From positions 1 through 64,000 of the forward strand of contig CAIZWU010000198.1 in assembly GCA_903936775.1 (NCBI GenBank): a stretch of 64,000 nucleotides of DNA, written 5' to 3'. This document shows, piece by piece, positions 38,901-46,325 of this stretch. The position numbers were made by a program, and so were the translations under genes. Below the pieces are notes generated by a model. That model worked only from the letters and a program-made list of their open reading frames with translations, did not search any database and was not told the DNA's origin. The DNA comes from an uncultured bacterium. GTDB lineage: Bacteria; Verrucomicrobiota; Verrucomicrobiia; Verrucomicrobiales; V1-33. Position 1 is the first letter of the stretch; every line of letters begins with the position of its first letter.

Positions 38901-41469
38901 CGAACTGGTGCCGCAAACCCCTGCGCTGCAGCTTCAAATCCTGCACTACTATGGCGAAAGCGGCCTGCTGGGCCTGCAGACGGCACCGCTGATGGGGGCC
39001 ATGATCGACCGGTTCGATGACCAATACACCAACACCGTGGTGATCGGCGAAGGCGACAGCTTCATCCCCGGCCCATGGCTCATTGGTGGGGCCGATCCTT
39101 CCCTGAACCGGGTGCTCCACACCGGCACCTTCACCACCGCCGCCGATACGACGGCCACTCCCATGGCGCAGGCGGACATCGCCATCATGAATGCTTTCGG
39201 AACCACCGTTTCCGCACTGGGCAATCATGAGTTTGATCTCGGTTCGCCGGTCCTGCAGGCGGCGATTGCGCCGGCCACCAGTGCCACTTTGGGCAACTGG
39301 GCCGGAGCCTTGTTCCCTATCATCACGGCCAACCTCGACTTCGGTCCGGACAGCTCGTTGCGCGCGCTCGCGGATTCCACCCTTGGCGGCACCCTTGGCA
39401 GCCCTCCCAATAATTACCGGGGCGCAGAAACCACGGCGATCCGGTCGAAAATCGCACCTTATGCCATCCGGACCATCGGCGGACAGAAAGTGGGATTTGT
39501 CGGAGCCACTACATGGAACCTCCTCACCAAATCCTCCCCGAATGGCACCCGTCCCAAGGACGATGCCAATGCAGCCACCAGCGATCTCCAGGAGGTAGCT
39601 GCGTATGTCCAAAATGCCGTCGATTCCCTTAAAGTCATTGGCGTGAACAAAATCATCATGGTGGACCAACTCGATGAACTCCAGCGCAACAAGGATTTGG
39701 CCCCACTCCTCACCGGAGTGGACGTCATGGTCGCCGGGGGCGGACATGAGCGCATGGGCGATGCCACGGATATGGCGGTCGCCTTCAATGGCCACGATGC
39801 GGATTTCATCGCCGATACCTATCCCATCGTCACTGCCGGTGCCGATGGCAAACCCACCCTCATTGTCACCACCGATACCGAGTATTCCTATCTGGGACGC
39901 CTCGTGGTCGATTTCGATGCTAATGGGGAACTGTTGCTGGGTACTCTCAATCCCGCGCTTAACGGGGCCTACGCGGCCACGCCAGCCATCGTGGAAGCCG
40001 TCTTCAACAACGGGCAAACGGCGGCCCAAATCGTGACCGCCAGCCCCATGGCGACCCGGGTCAAAGCCATCACCGAGGCTATCAACACGGTGATCCAGAC
40101 CAAGGACGGTCTTGTCTATGGCTACACCAAGGTTTACATGGAAGGCGACCGCGTCTTCGGCCGCACCCAGGAAGTCAACCTCGGCGACATCACTGCCGAT
40201 GCCAACGCGGCCAAAGCCAAGGCTGCTCTCGGCTTGTCCTCCGCCAACGCTGTATTCTCCCTGAAGAATGGCGGCGGACTCCGCGCTTCCCTTGGGTCGG
40301 TCGCTTCCGACGGTTCCAAAATTCCGCCGCTGGCCAATCCTCTCACCGGCAAGCCGGCCGGGGCGATCACGCGACTCGACGTGGAAAATGCCCTGCGCTT
40401 TGATAACAAGCTCGTCGTTTTCGACACCACCCCGACCGGGCTCCTTGCGCTGCTGAACTTTACCGCCGGACTCAGCAGTGGTCCCACCGCCCAAAACGGG
40501 GGGTATCCTCAAGTCGGGAACATCCGCTTCTCCTACGAGTTCAGTCGCCCTGCCGGTCAACGAGTCCGCTCCGCCGTCCTCATTGATGACAACGGAACGA
40601 TCGTCTCTAAAATCGTGGAAAATGGTGCCGTCCTCCCCGGGGCTCAGGCCGTCATTCCCGTGGTGGCCCTCAACTTCACCGCCAACGGCGGCGATGGTTA
40701 TCCGATCAAATACCTTGATCCCACCGCCACGCCTCCCAACCAGATCGTCAATCCCGAAACCAGCAACTTCCGGTTCCTCCTCAACGACGGCACGTTGTCT
40801 GCTCCGGTCGCGCGGAATTTGGACTTCACTGCGGCGGCGGTAGTTCCGGTCACTTCCATGGGTGAGCAACAGGCGTTCAGCGATTACCTGACGGTGCGGC
40901 ATAACACTCCTGCCAAGGCCTACGACGTTGCGGATACCGTGGTCGCGCTCGACACCCGGATCCAGCAAATCCCGGCGCGGACCGATACTGTGCCGTTCAG
41001 CCCGGTTGAAATCTGGCGCTTGGCGAACTTTGGCAATACCTCGGGTTCAGGGGCTAATCAGGGTACGTTGGACGATGCTGACAGTGACAGCGCCAACAAC
41101 CTCTTTGAGTTCGCCTTCGGGACCGACCCCACCAGCAACCTGACGGGGTCTGCCGAGCTGATTTACACTGGCACCTTCGCCGGAGGCGGTAGTCTCACGC
41201 TGCCTGGCCAGCCTCTCACCCAGTTTGAGGCGATTCCGAACAGCGTTGATTTCCGGGCGCTCTTCGTCCGCCGGAAGGACTATGTTTCCGCCGGGTTGAC
41301 CTATATCCCGCAGTTCAGCACCGACCTCAGCAGCTGGCAGGACAGCACGACCATCCCGACGGTGCTGGCAGATGACGGCACCTACCAAGTAGTCAGTGCG
41401 CCATACCCCCGGTTTATTGCCGGGAGGAAAGCCCGCTTCTTCCGCATTATGGTCAATCTCGCCCCCTGA
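32914..41469 (+). CDS. Giant secreted multi-phosphatase: Calx-beta, Ig-like, cadherin-like, phytase/esterase-like, PhoD-like, choice-of-anchor-I-like and 5'-nucleotidase-like modules
   Basis: Signal peptide; Calx-beta TGTSTLAFTVSRVGNAAAFSLNWATADSTA; phytase-like GESIGSISDMQIT...LQTLPDRGYN; PhoD GDQRGELAPFP...LQLGDNIYGD...TIDDHEVINDF...AADFHGTAVN; anchor-I-like VPDQLVFTPDGSKVLVANEGE; nucleotidase-like SALGNHEFDLGS and GGLRASL. Confidence 0.88.
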   Translation: MKTIPRLVRVFRRKTCALLLAVGQLTAGGVHAGLVGDSISVNDVSIVEGNTGTSTLAFTVSRVGNAAAFSLNWATADSTAAAPGDYTAANGTMNFTAGGSLTETVSVTIVGDATGEANETFFLNLSNLVPSSGSASLSDAQGIGTITDNDAVAPAITTQPANAFVVAGSTRALSVVATGTPAPSFQWYRGATGVITAPVGTNSASFTTPGLSATTPYWVRVTNLKGTIDSSTATLTVPEGSNALLSALTTAPGTLSPVFAGPTLTYSASVSNATTAVAVTPTVAIGGATLTASVNGGAFNPATSGSPIPITLNPGNNTLSVKVTAIDLSTTRTYNISLVRLPVFYTSGVRDVLEPNRGPWPTAGVTLGTTQFINLGLQGVGRVPASSKDTTASATGPTSNTGESIGSISDMQITSFANNGDGTFTGTLQTLPDRGYNATVTPPLPAVPVNIFSNYAARLNTFNFTFTPYTGAGPAPQNQIALSFAGSTRFTYDHDGLPGTPPVFSTGLLANGPATTLFGTVVPVAAGDTTQSDGTVANRLTLDTEGIIFDTRPGKDGTGWVSDEYGAFIYHFNAAKQLDGQLQLPAALIPHSPVGTRNFAADPPLNGRRINQGMEGIAQSPDGTRLYALLQSATIQDSGAGNQGRFTTRLLVYDISSSDMPSDPVAQYVIQLPRADDTGAAANGNTVNRNLAESAMVALNNNQLLILSRDGSGRGVDASNPPVFKSILLADLTGATNIDGLFDAEGNAVAPGGVLNAAVAPISWTEAINMLGKLNAPTAEVEKFGLNLNGGHGDANTLSEKWEGLALVPVNDPANPNDYFLFVANDNDFLTTNGAYMDAAGDLQTYDGGVENDTVVLAYRVRIAPASAAPTVVSSGDVTQTSAVLWANSKFVGNVKFEYSTSPTFASGVSTAIATTTDPTAPVKVSVGGLAANTVYHYRVTTTGDMATGKFKTNAGASTIAGLKFGVSGDQRGELAPFPSIKNAAGQDLNFFLQLGDNIYGDVATPDLPAAQARTLSDYRIRHNEIYSPRYGMNTFADLRKSTSILATIDDHEVINDFSGGDLRVNDARFAADTGTLISDTETYLNGIQAFREFMPMNLAQYGATGDAVTAHRAKLYRYSTYGRDAAVFMLDGRSFRSAPLPAVTNPADPVQITNFLTGAFTPGRTMIGAQQKADFKADLLRAQSAGIVWKFVFCPEPVQNFGPFGGSDRYEGYAAERTELLKFIDDNKINNVVFVAADFHGTAVNRLSYQMGPGQPQIQTNSIEILTGSVAYDKPFGPTIIELAAGLGLVDPATQAAYNSLPNGATKEGIVAAVINGTTSALGYNPLSPTAEPLPGTTNLLNGLYMATNTYGWTEFTIDPVTQQLNLKTWGIEPYNKAQLDADPVAVTGRTPAVMSEFEITPQALTINAAALAGFSMPAHGSPLNLTTAAGVSPAGGIFSGPGILGDTFDPALATVGLNVVTYAFGAQSVTFNVTVAAAPNLSANPSNAFTSLLKSSIVLSDNGTAAGIGGAEIPAFDPVTDLAFAASNAGIQVVNLANPSAPVRLAPIDPMAAPYNLPSRDISHVIVKNGVLAVSIVSVPNTNPGTVAFFDPATRALLGSVTVGAVPDQLVFTPDGSKVLVANEGEKELFATNPGSINPEGSVTIINVSGGFAAPSVQTATFAAWNGQEDLLRSRGIRVFPGNSATVDLEPEYVAVSPDGLTAMVTLQEANAIAVLDIPTATFTAINPLGLKNFANGQADYSDRDSSANGQLIKLIPAMPAYGMFMPDAISAYQADGQTYYVTANEGDDRNDFTASADAETTSVNATNYDLDNTFFPTEGVAATTTPTVTAGTGLKGNAQLGRLTVSNVPGLRGDLDGDGDVDRILSYGGRSFSILDATGKRIFDSGDVLDRILTTHFPSLYDDGRSDNKSAEPEGVTVSVIGGRTYAFIGLERAQSVIAFDVTDPANVTFTTLATRSGDLNPEGMMVIPAADSPTGIPLLLVASEVSYTLTTFELVPQTPALQLQILHYYGESGLLGLQTAPLMGAMIDRFDDQYTNTVVIGEGDSFIPGPWLIGGADPSLNRVLHTGTFTTAADTTATPMAQADIAIMNAFGTTVSALGNHEFDLGSPVLQAAIAPATSATLGNWAGALFPIITANLDFGPDSSLRALADSTLGGTLGSPPNNYRGAETTAIRSKIAPYAIRTIGGQKVGFVGATTWNLLTKSSPNGTRPKDDANAATSDLQEVAAYVQNAVDSLKVIGVNKIIMVDQLDELQRNKDLAPLLTGVDVMVAGGGHERMGDATDMAVAFNGHDADFIADTYPIVTAGADGKPTLIVTTDTEYSYLGRLVVDFDANGELLLGTLNPALNGAYAATPAIVEAVFNNGQTAAQIVTASPMATRVKAITEAINTVIQTKDGLVYGYTKVYMEGDRVFGRTQEVNLGDITADANAAKAKAALGLSSANAVFSLKNGGGLRASLGSVASDGSKIPPLANPLTGKPAGAITRLDVENALRFDNKLVVFDTTPTGLLALLNFTAGLSSGPTAQNGGYPQVGNIRFSYEFSRPAGQRVRSAVLIDDNGTIVSKIVENGAVLPGAQAVIPVVALNFTANGGDGYPIKYLDPTATPPNQIVNPETSNFRFLLNDGTLSAPVARNLDFTAAAVVPVTSMGEQQAFSDYLTVRHNTPAKAYDVADTVVALDTRIQQIPARTDTVPFSPVEIWRLANFGNTSGSGANQGTLDDADSDSANNLFEFAFGTDPTSNLTGSAELIYTGTFAGGGSLTLPGQPLTQFEAIPNSVDFRALFVRRKDYVSAGLTYIPQFSTDLSSWQDSTTIPTVLADDGTYQVVSAPYPRFIAGRKARFFRIMVNLAP

Positions 41470-41521
41470 GTTTCCACCGCTGTCCCCGCCTTTCTGTCCA
41501 ACCATACAATATCCGTTCCTC

Positions 41522-42133
41522 ATGAAATGCCTACAACTCCTCCTCCCCATGGCGCTGCTGGGCGCGATACCAACAGCTCATGGTGCCATCGTCTACAGTG
41601 GGCTGCAGAATATAGCCATACCCTACACCTTCTCGGGAGTGTATGTGAATATTCAGACCCTGGGAACGAGTTTCAACCAACCGGCCGATTTTGATACTTC
41701 GCCATGGCTCAACCTCGATTTTGGCGGGGTGGACATCAGCAATGGAGTCTTGATCACTCCCATCGTGATCGGGGTTGGACTGGACCAGGTATCAAATCTC
41801 AGCGGTGGCTCGACCGTGGGACCAGCGGGCATCTTTGCTTCAGGACCCAATGCCAGCACCTCCCACCTGGGACCTGCGGTCGATCAATTCCAGTCCAACA
41901 CGCCAGGCTATATCGGATTCTCCTTCAACGCCAGTCCGGCGGGACCCACCAATTATGGTTGGATGAGGATCAGCATAAACGATTCGGGCACGGGCAACGG
42001 AACGGTCCATGACTGGGCGTATGAAGATGTGGCGTCTACCAGCCTGCCGGCGGGGGTGCCAGAACCCACGGGCCTTGCCTTGATATTGTGGGGAATAAGC
42101 AGTGTCCTGCTCCGTCGCGCGCGGGCCAGTTGA
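41522..42133 (+). CDS. PEP-CTERM anchored secreted protein
   Basis: Signal peptide MKCLQLLLPMALLGAIPTAHG; C-terminus VPEPTGLALILWGISSVLLRRARAS. Confidence 0.85.
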   Translation: MKCLQLLLPMALLGAIPTAHGAIVYSGLQNIAIPYTFSGVYVNIQTLGTSFNQPADFDTSPWLNLDFGGVDISNGVLITPIVIGVGLDQVSNLSGGSTVGPAGIFASGPNASTSHLGPAVDQFQSNTPGYIGFSFNASPAGPTNYGWMRISINDSGTGNGTVHDWAYEDVASTSLPAGVPEPTGLALILWGISSVLLRRARAS

Positions 42134-42260
42134 GTTGCACCTGCCGGGTTGGGTTGTGCAAAGGCAGTTGCGACCGCGGGACCTCCTTGATCAGGCACGG
42201 ACTTCCGCTTAGTGGCCAGACCAACCATTTGGCGCAACGGGGATGAGCACGGAGGGCAAA

Positions 42261-43184
42261 TCAGGCGGGAGGGGAAGCCGCCTGCAGGCTGGGTACCAAC
42301 TTGGCGCCACCGCCTGCCAGCGCCCACAGCACCTTCACCGCCTCAGCGGCCTGCTTTACGGCATGCACCCGGAAAATCTGCGCCCCGCTACTAACGCCCC
42401 GGGCCACGCAGGTCAGGGTTCCTGCATCCCGCTCCAACGGATCCGGCAGCCCCAGCACTTCGCCGATCACCGTTTTGCGGGAGACGGGAAGTAACACCGG
42501 CCTTCCAAAACGCTGCAGCCGCTCCAACTCCCGGTAAATGGTCAGGTTATCGTCCTGCTGTTTGGCGAAATCAATCCCCGGGTCCAACACCACCGACTCC
42601 CGCGGCAGTCCTGCTGACTGGCACAGGGCCAGCTTCTCCGTGAAAAACCGGTCCAGTTCCGCCATAATGTCAGGATAACCGACATGGGTGTGCCTTTCCT
42701 TCGGCAATCCCACACTGTGCATGATCAGCAGCGCGGCCCCGTGCGCCGCACACAGCCGGGCATTCCGGTCATCCGGCAGGGCTCCGATATCATTCAACAG
42801 ATCCCCTCCCTGCGGCAGCACGGCCTGCACCACTTCCGGCCGCCAGGTGTTCAGCGACAACAACGGCGGCCACACCTGCGAGGCATCAAACGCCGGAGGC
42901 TGCTCCGCCACTTCCGCCCCCCAAGCCTGGTAGGCCGCCATAAAGGAGGTAAACCGCTGCACCTCCTCCTCCACCGAAATCGCCGCCCGGTTCGTCCTCG
43001 CGCTTTCCGCCCCGGCATCGATCACATCCGCCCCGTCCGCGGCCATCTGCTGCGCCATCCGCAACGCTGCACAGGGATCCAACGTGCCATCCCCGCAGAA
43101 CGAGTCGTCATTGATGTTCACGATCCCCATGATCAAAGGCCGGCGGGGGAATGTCAGGATACGGCCACGGGCTTGCAGGAGCAT
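42261..43184 (-). CDS. folP: Dihydropteroate synthase
   Basis: PLIMGIVNINDDSFCGDGTLDP, DGADVIDAGAESARTN, LNDIGAL, VVLDPGIDFAKQQDDNL, VLLPVSRKTVIGEVLG. Confidence 0.88.
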   Translation of the reverse strand: MLLQARGRILTFPRRPLIMGIVNINDDSFCGDGTLDPCAALRMAQQMAADGADVIDAGAESARTNRAAISVEEEVQRFTSFMAAYQAWGAEVAEQPPAFDASQVWPPLLSLNTWRPEVVQAVLPQGGDLLNDIGALPDDRNARLCAAHGAALLIMHSVGLPKERHTHVGYPDIMAELDRFFTEKLALCQSAGLPRESVVLDPGIDFAKQQDDNLTIYRELERLQRFGRPVLLPVSRKTVIGEVLGLPDPLERDAGTLTCVARGVSSGAQIFRVHAVKQAAEAVKVLWALAGGGAKLVPSLQAASPPA

Positions 43185-43780
43185 GGGTATGAAGAAATGG
43201 AAGGTGAAATCCGGCAGGACAGGAGAAACGGTTCTCCAACTTTTGACGGGTAACCCGGAAGTCCTCCAAAGCAACGCCCGATCATGGCGCTGCTGCCTGT
43301 AACACGGCTGGGCCCTTGAGCGGCAATTGCATTGGGCATAACCAAGTAGTACTGTTCCGCCGGTCAGTAATGTGGTGCGATCCACCTTTCACTGGCCGAA
43401 ACCAGGAAACGCCCCCCTCCCGAAAAACCGACGGATTGCCTGAGCATGGCGTATCCATCGGGAGGTTGAACACGCCACTGATCCATCCGACCATCCCGTT
43501 CTCAAATCGCATGCCACTCTAAACGATGACTCCCTCAAGGGCCCAAGCGTCATTCACCATCTGCCACCTGCTCCAATCCCCGGTAGTGATCCCCGGTTTG
43601 CAATCCATGGTATGACTGAGCGCCGGCAAGGCAGCCAGGTCCTGCTGGACGGGAAGCGGGGAACCGGAGGCCAGTATGATTGCGAGGCATCAAGAGCGCT
43701 GATTCATTGAAGGGAAGGCTCTTTCCTATCACCCCGGAATCGATAAGTCACGCGCCAATTCTTCCAAGGGAAGGGCTTTG

Positions 43781-44572
43781 CTAGTCCATCGATACGAGGC
43801 GGCGCTGGCGGTGTTCAAACCGGGCCAGCTCGGTGAACCCGCAGGTTTCGGCAAGGGCGAGGGCTTCGGGAAAGGCGCGGCCGACCTCCTCCGGGGCGTG
43901 GGCGTCCGAATTGATGGTGAGGGGCACTCCGGCGGCAGCTGCCAGGCGGAGGAATTCCGGGGCAGGATACATTTCGGCCACGGGTTTGAAGAGACCGGCG
44001 GTGTTGATCTCGATGGCCACATTGGCCTCGACGCAGGACTGCACGGCGGGTTCATAATAGCGGTGCAGATCGCCCGGGGGAAGGTGCTTGAATTTCTTCA
44101 CCAGGTCCGGGTGAGCCATGATGTCGAAAAACCCGGAACGGGCCGCCTGACCGAATAACAGCCAATACCGGTCCCAGGCTTCCTCCACCCCATAGTGGCT
44201 GAATCGGGCCACTTCCGCCGGGTTGTCGAAATTCCAGTCGCCCAGGTAATGGACGCTGCCGATCAGATAGTCCCACGAAGCGCGTTGGGCGAGGGATTCG
44301 ATCCAAGCTTCCCCGCCTTCCAGCCAGTCCACCTCCAGTCCCAGCCGGATGGGCAGGGCGGGGCAGGCGGCGCGGGCCTCCTCCACCGCTTCGAGATAGC
44401 GCGGGAATTCACTGTCCAGCATGCGCCAGTCATCGAATAGCTGTGGCATGGGACTGTGGTCGGAAAAACCGATTTCCGGCAAACCCTGTTCCAAGGCGCG
44501 CCGCGCATAATCGACCGGCCAACCAGTGGCGTGGCGGCATAGGGGCGTGTGGAGATGATAGTCGGCAGGCAT
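43781..44572 (-). CDS. hisJ: Histidinol-phosphatase, PHP family (HisJ-like)
   Basis: DYHLHTPLCRHATGWPVDYARRA, EIGFSDHSPMP, GLEVDWLEG, DYLIGSVHYL, MAHPDLVKKF, TINSDAHAPEEVG. Confidence 0.9.
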   Translation of the reverse strand: MPADYHLHTPLCRHATGWPVDYARRALEQGLPEIGFSDHSPMPQLFDDWRMLDSEFPRYLEAVEEARAACPALPIRLGLEVDWLEGGEAWIESLAQRASWDYLIGSVHYLGDWNFDNPAEVARFSHYGVEEAWDRYWLLFGQAARSGFFDIMAHPDLVKKFKHLPPGDLHRYYEPAVQSCVEANVAIEINTAGLFKPVAEMYPAPEFLRLAAAAGVPLTINSDAHAPEEVGRAFPEALALAETCGFTELARFEHRQRRLVSMD

Positions 44573-44730
44573 GTGGGTAAGCTGGCAGCCATGGCGGCAG
44601 CGCAGAAGGGCATCATGCCGCCACCCACGCGGGAAGCCAAGCGAAAGCCTGCAGGATGGTCTGGTCTTCCAGTCCGCAAAGGTCTGCCCAATCCTTGAAA
44701 GGCATTTCCGTTTGGTCCAGGCAGAGCAAC

Positions 44731-46263
44731 TCAGCCCATGAAACCGAGGTTGCGGTTGGCGAAACGGTGCAAGTTGGGGAAGACCACATCGAGTTCCGAT
44801 TCCCCAAGGCCGAACCAGCGCGACAGGGTGGCGGCATATTCATCGGTGCTGGTGCTGGGAAGGAAGCGCCCGGTGGCCCCGGTGCCGGAGTCGGTATCGT
44901 CTGGTCCGCCCAATTGCTGGATGGGGAACGTGCCATAAACCTTGCCGCCGGAAACGGCCCCGCCCATCACCATGTGGTGGCTGGACCAGGCATGGTCGGT
45001 GCCGAGGCCGTTGGATTTGAAGGTGCGGCCGAAATCACTGATGGAGAAAGTGGTGACCTTCTGAGGAATCGTGAGGGCCTCGGTGGCGGCGTAGAATTTG
45101 GCCATGGCCCGGCTGACGGATGCCATGAGGTTGTTGTGGGCCAGCGGCTGATCGCCGTGGGTATCGAAACCACCAATGGAGCAGAAAAAGATCTGGCGCC
45201 GCATGCCCAGATAGGAGCGCTCCGCGATGATGCGCGCGATGGTATGGAGCTGCTGTTCCAAGCCTGATAGATTGCTATAGGCGGCCACGGTGGCTGGAAT
45301 TCCAAAAGCAGAATTGATCGCGGTGCCGATGGCGGCATCCGGATTGCCCGTGGTCAGGCGGGTCAGCGCGGTGGAGAGGGAAGCGCCATTGAGCAAGGCC
45401 CGCTCATTGATATTGCGGAAATCGCGCAGCGTCAGGTTGGTGCGTTCGGCATCCAGCAGGGGATCGCCGCCGAGGCCGGGGTCGCGCAGGATTTTGTCCA
45501 TCAGGGTTTTCCGGGCCCCGCTGTAATTGGTGAACGTGACGGCGCCGCCCGTGCTGACCTGGAATTGATTCACAATATCGCCGACCTCCCAGGTGTTGCT
45601 GCCGGCCATGGAGACACTCATGGAAATGGAGCCGGAGGGGATACCCTGATGGATCAGTTCCTCCTTCATTTTATCGATGGTGCGGCCGCCCCAGCCGGTG
45701 CGGCTGATTTGGTCGGGCACTGAGGTCATCCATTCCGTGACCTGATCATTGTGGGAAAAAAGTTGGGGCGGTTTGCGGCGGGTGCCAGCGCGGTACTGGG
45801 CCCGGGTCATCGGTTCCACGAGGGTGCCGACTCCAGGGAGGAAGGCGAGTTTTTTTTGATTATAGAGCGACTGCACTCCACTCATTGCGTTATGGACCGC
45901 ATAACCGGTATCGGCCACGCCGGTCAGAGGGACGCCGTAATAAGAGTTGGGATTGGTGGCCCCGTTGAGGAGAGGTCGGGCCGTTGCCTCGGCGGCATCG
46001 CGCCACAGAGCCAGCCGCTGACCACGGATGTTGCGGTAATTGTCGTAGCGCTCCTGATCCCATGGAATCAGCATGTTGCTGGCGTCATTGCCGCCATTCA
46101 TGAAGAGACACACCAGCGCTTTGTAATCCGTGACGTTGGTGGCCGCGACGGCGTTATTGAGCAACCGCAGATCGAACAGGGCATTGGTGGCACTGATGCC
46201 CAGGCCAAGTCCGGCAGCATTCCGCAGGAAGGAGCGGCGGGAAAGGATTTCGCGGGAGGTCAT
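44731..46263 (-). CDS. DUF1501 domain-containing protein
   Basis: SRRSFLRNAAGLGLGIS (Tat-like), KALVCLFMNGGNDASNMLIP, IGGFDTHGDQPLAHNNL, ISDFGRTFKSNGLGTDHAWSSHHMVMGG. Confidence 0.93.
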   Translation of the reverse strand: MTSREILSRRSFLRNAAGLGLGISATNALFDLRLLNNAVAATNVTDYKALVCLFMNGGNDASNMLIPWDQERYDNYRNIRGQRLALWRDAAEATARPLLNGATNPNSYYGVPLTGVADTGYAVHNAMSGVQSLYNQKKLAFLPGVGTLVEPMTRAQYRAGTRRKPPQLFSHNDQVTEWMTSVPDQISRTGWGGRTIDKMKEELIHQGIPSGSISMSVSMAGSNTWEVGDIVNQFQVSTGGAVTFTNYSGARKTLMDKILRDPGLGGDPLLDAERTNLTLRDFRNINERALLNGASLSTALTRLTTGNPDAAIGTAINSAFGIPATVAAYSNLSGLEQQLHTIARIIAERSYLGMRRQIFFCSIGGFDTHGDQPLAHNNLMASVSRAMAKFYAATEALTIPQKVTTFSISDFGRTFKSNGLGTDHAWSSHHMVMGGAVSGGKVYGTFPIQQLGGPDDTDSGTGATGRFLPSTSTDEYAATLSRWFGLGESELDVVFPNLHRFANRNLGFMG

Positions 46264-46325
46264 GGCGATAACGGAATGGGGAGTTACGGGAAACGGAATG
46301 GGAGTGCGGGCCGCGGGATGGAGAA

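Noticed and set aside
37777-40968. 1063-aa minus-strand ORF opposite the giant phosphatase gene
   Set aside because: Shadow ORF produced by high GC3 on the opposite strand. The plus-strand reading has clear domain motifs, and the antisense product has Gly/Asp/His-biased composition without any recognisable family.
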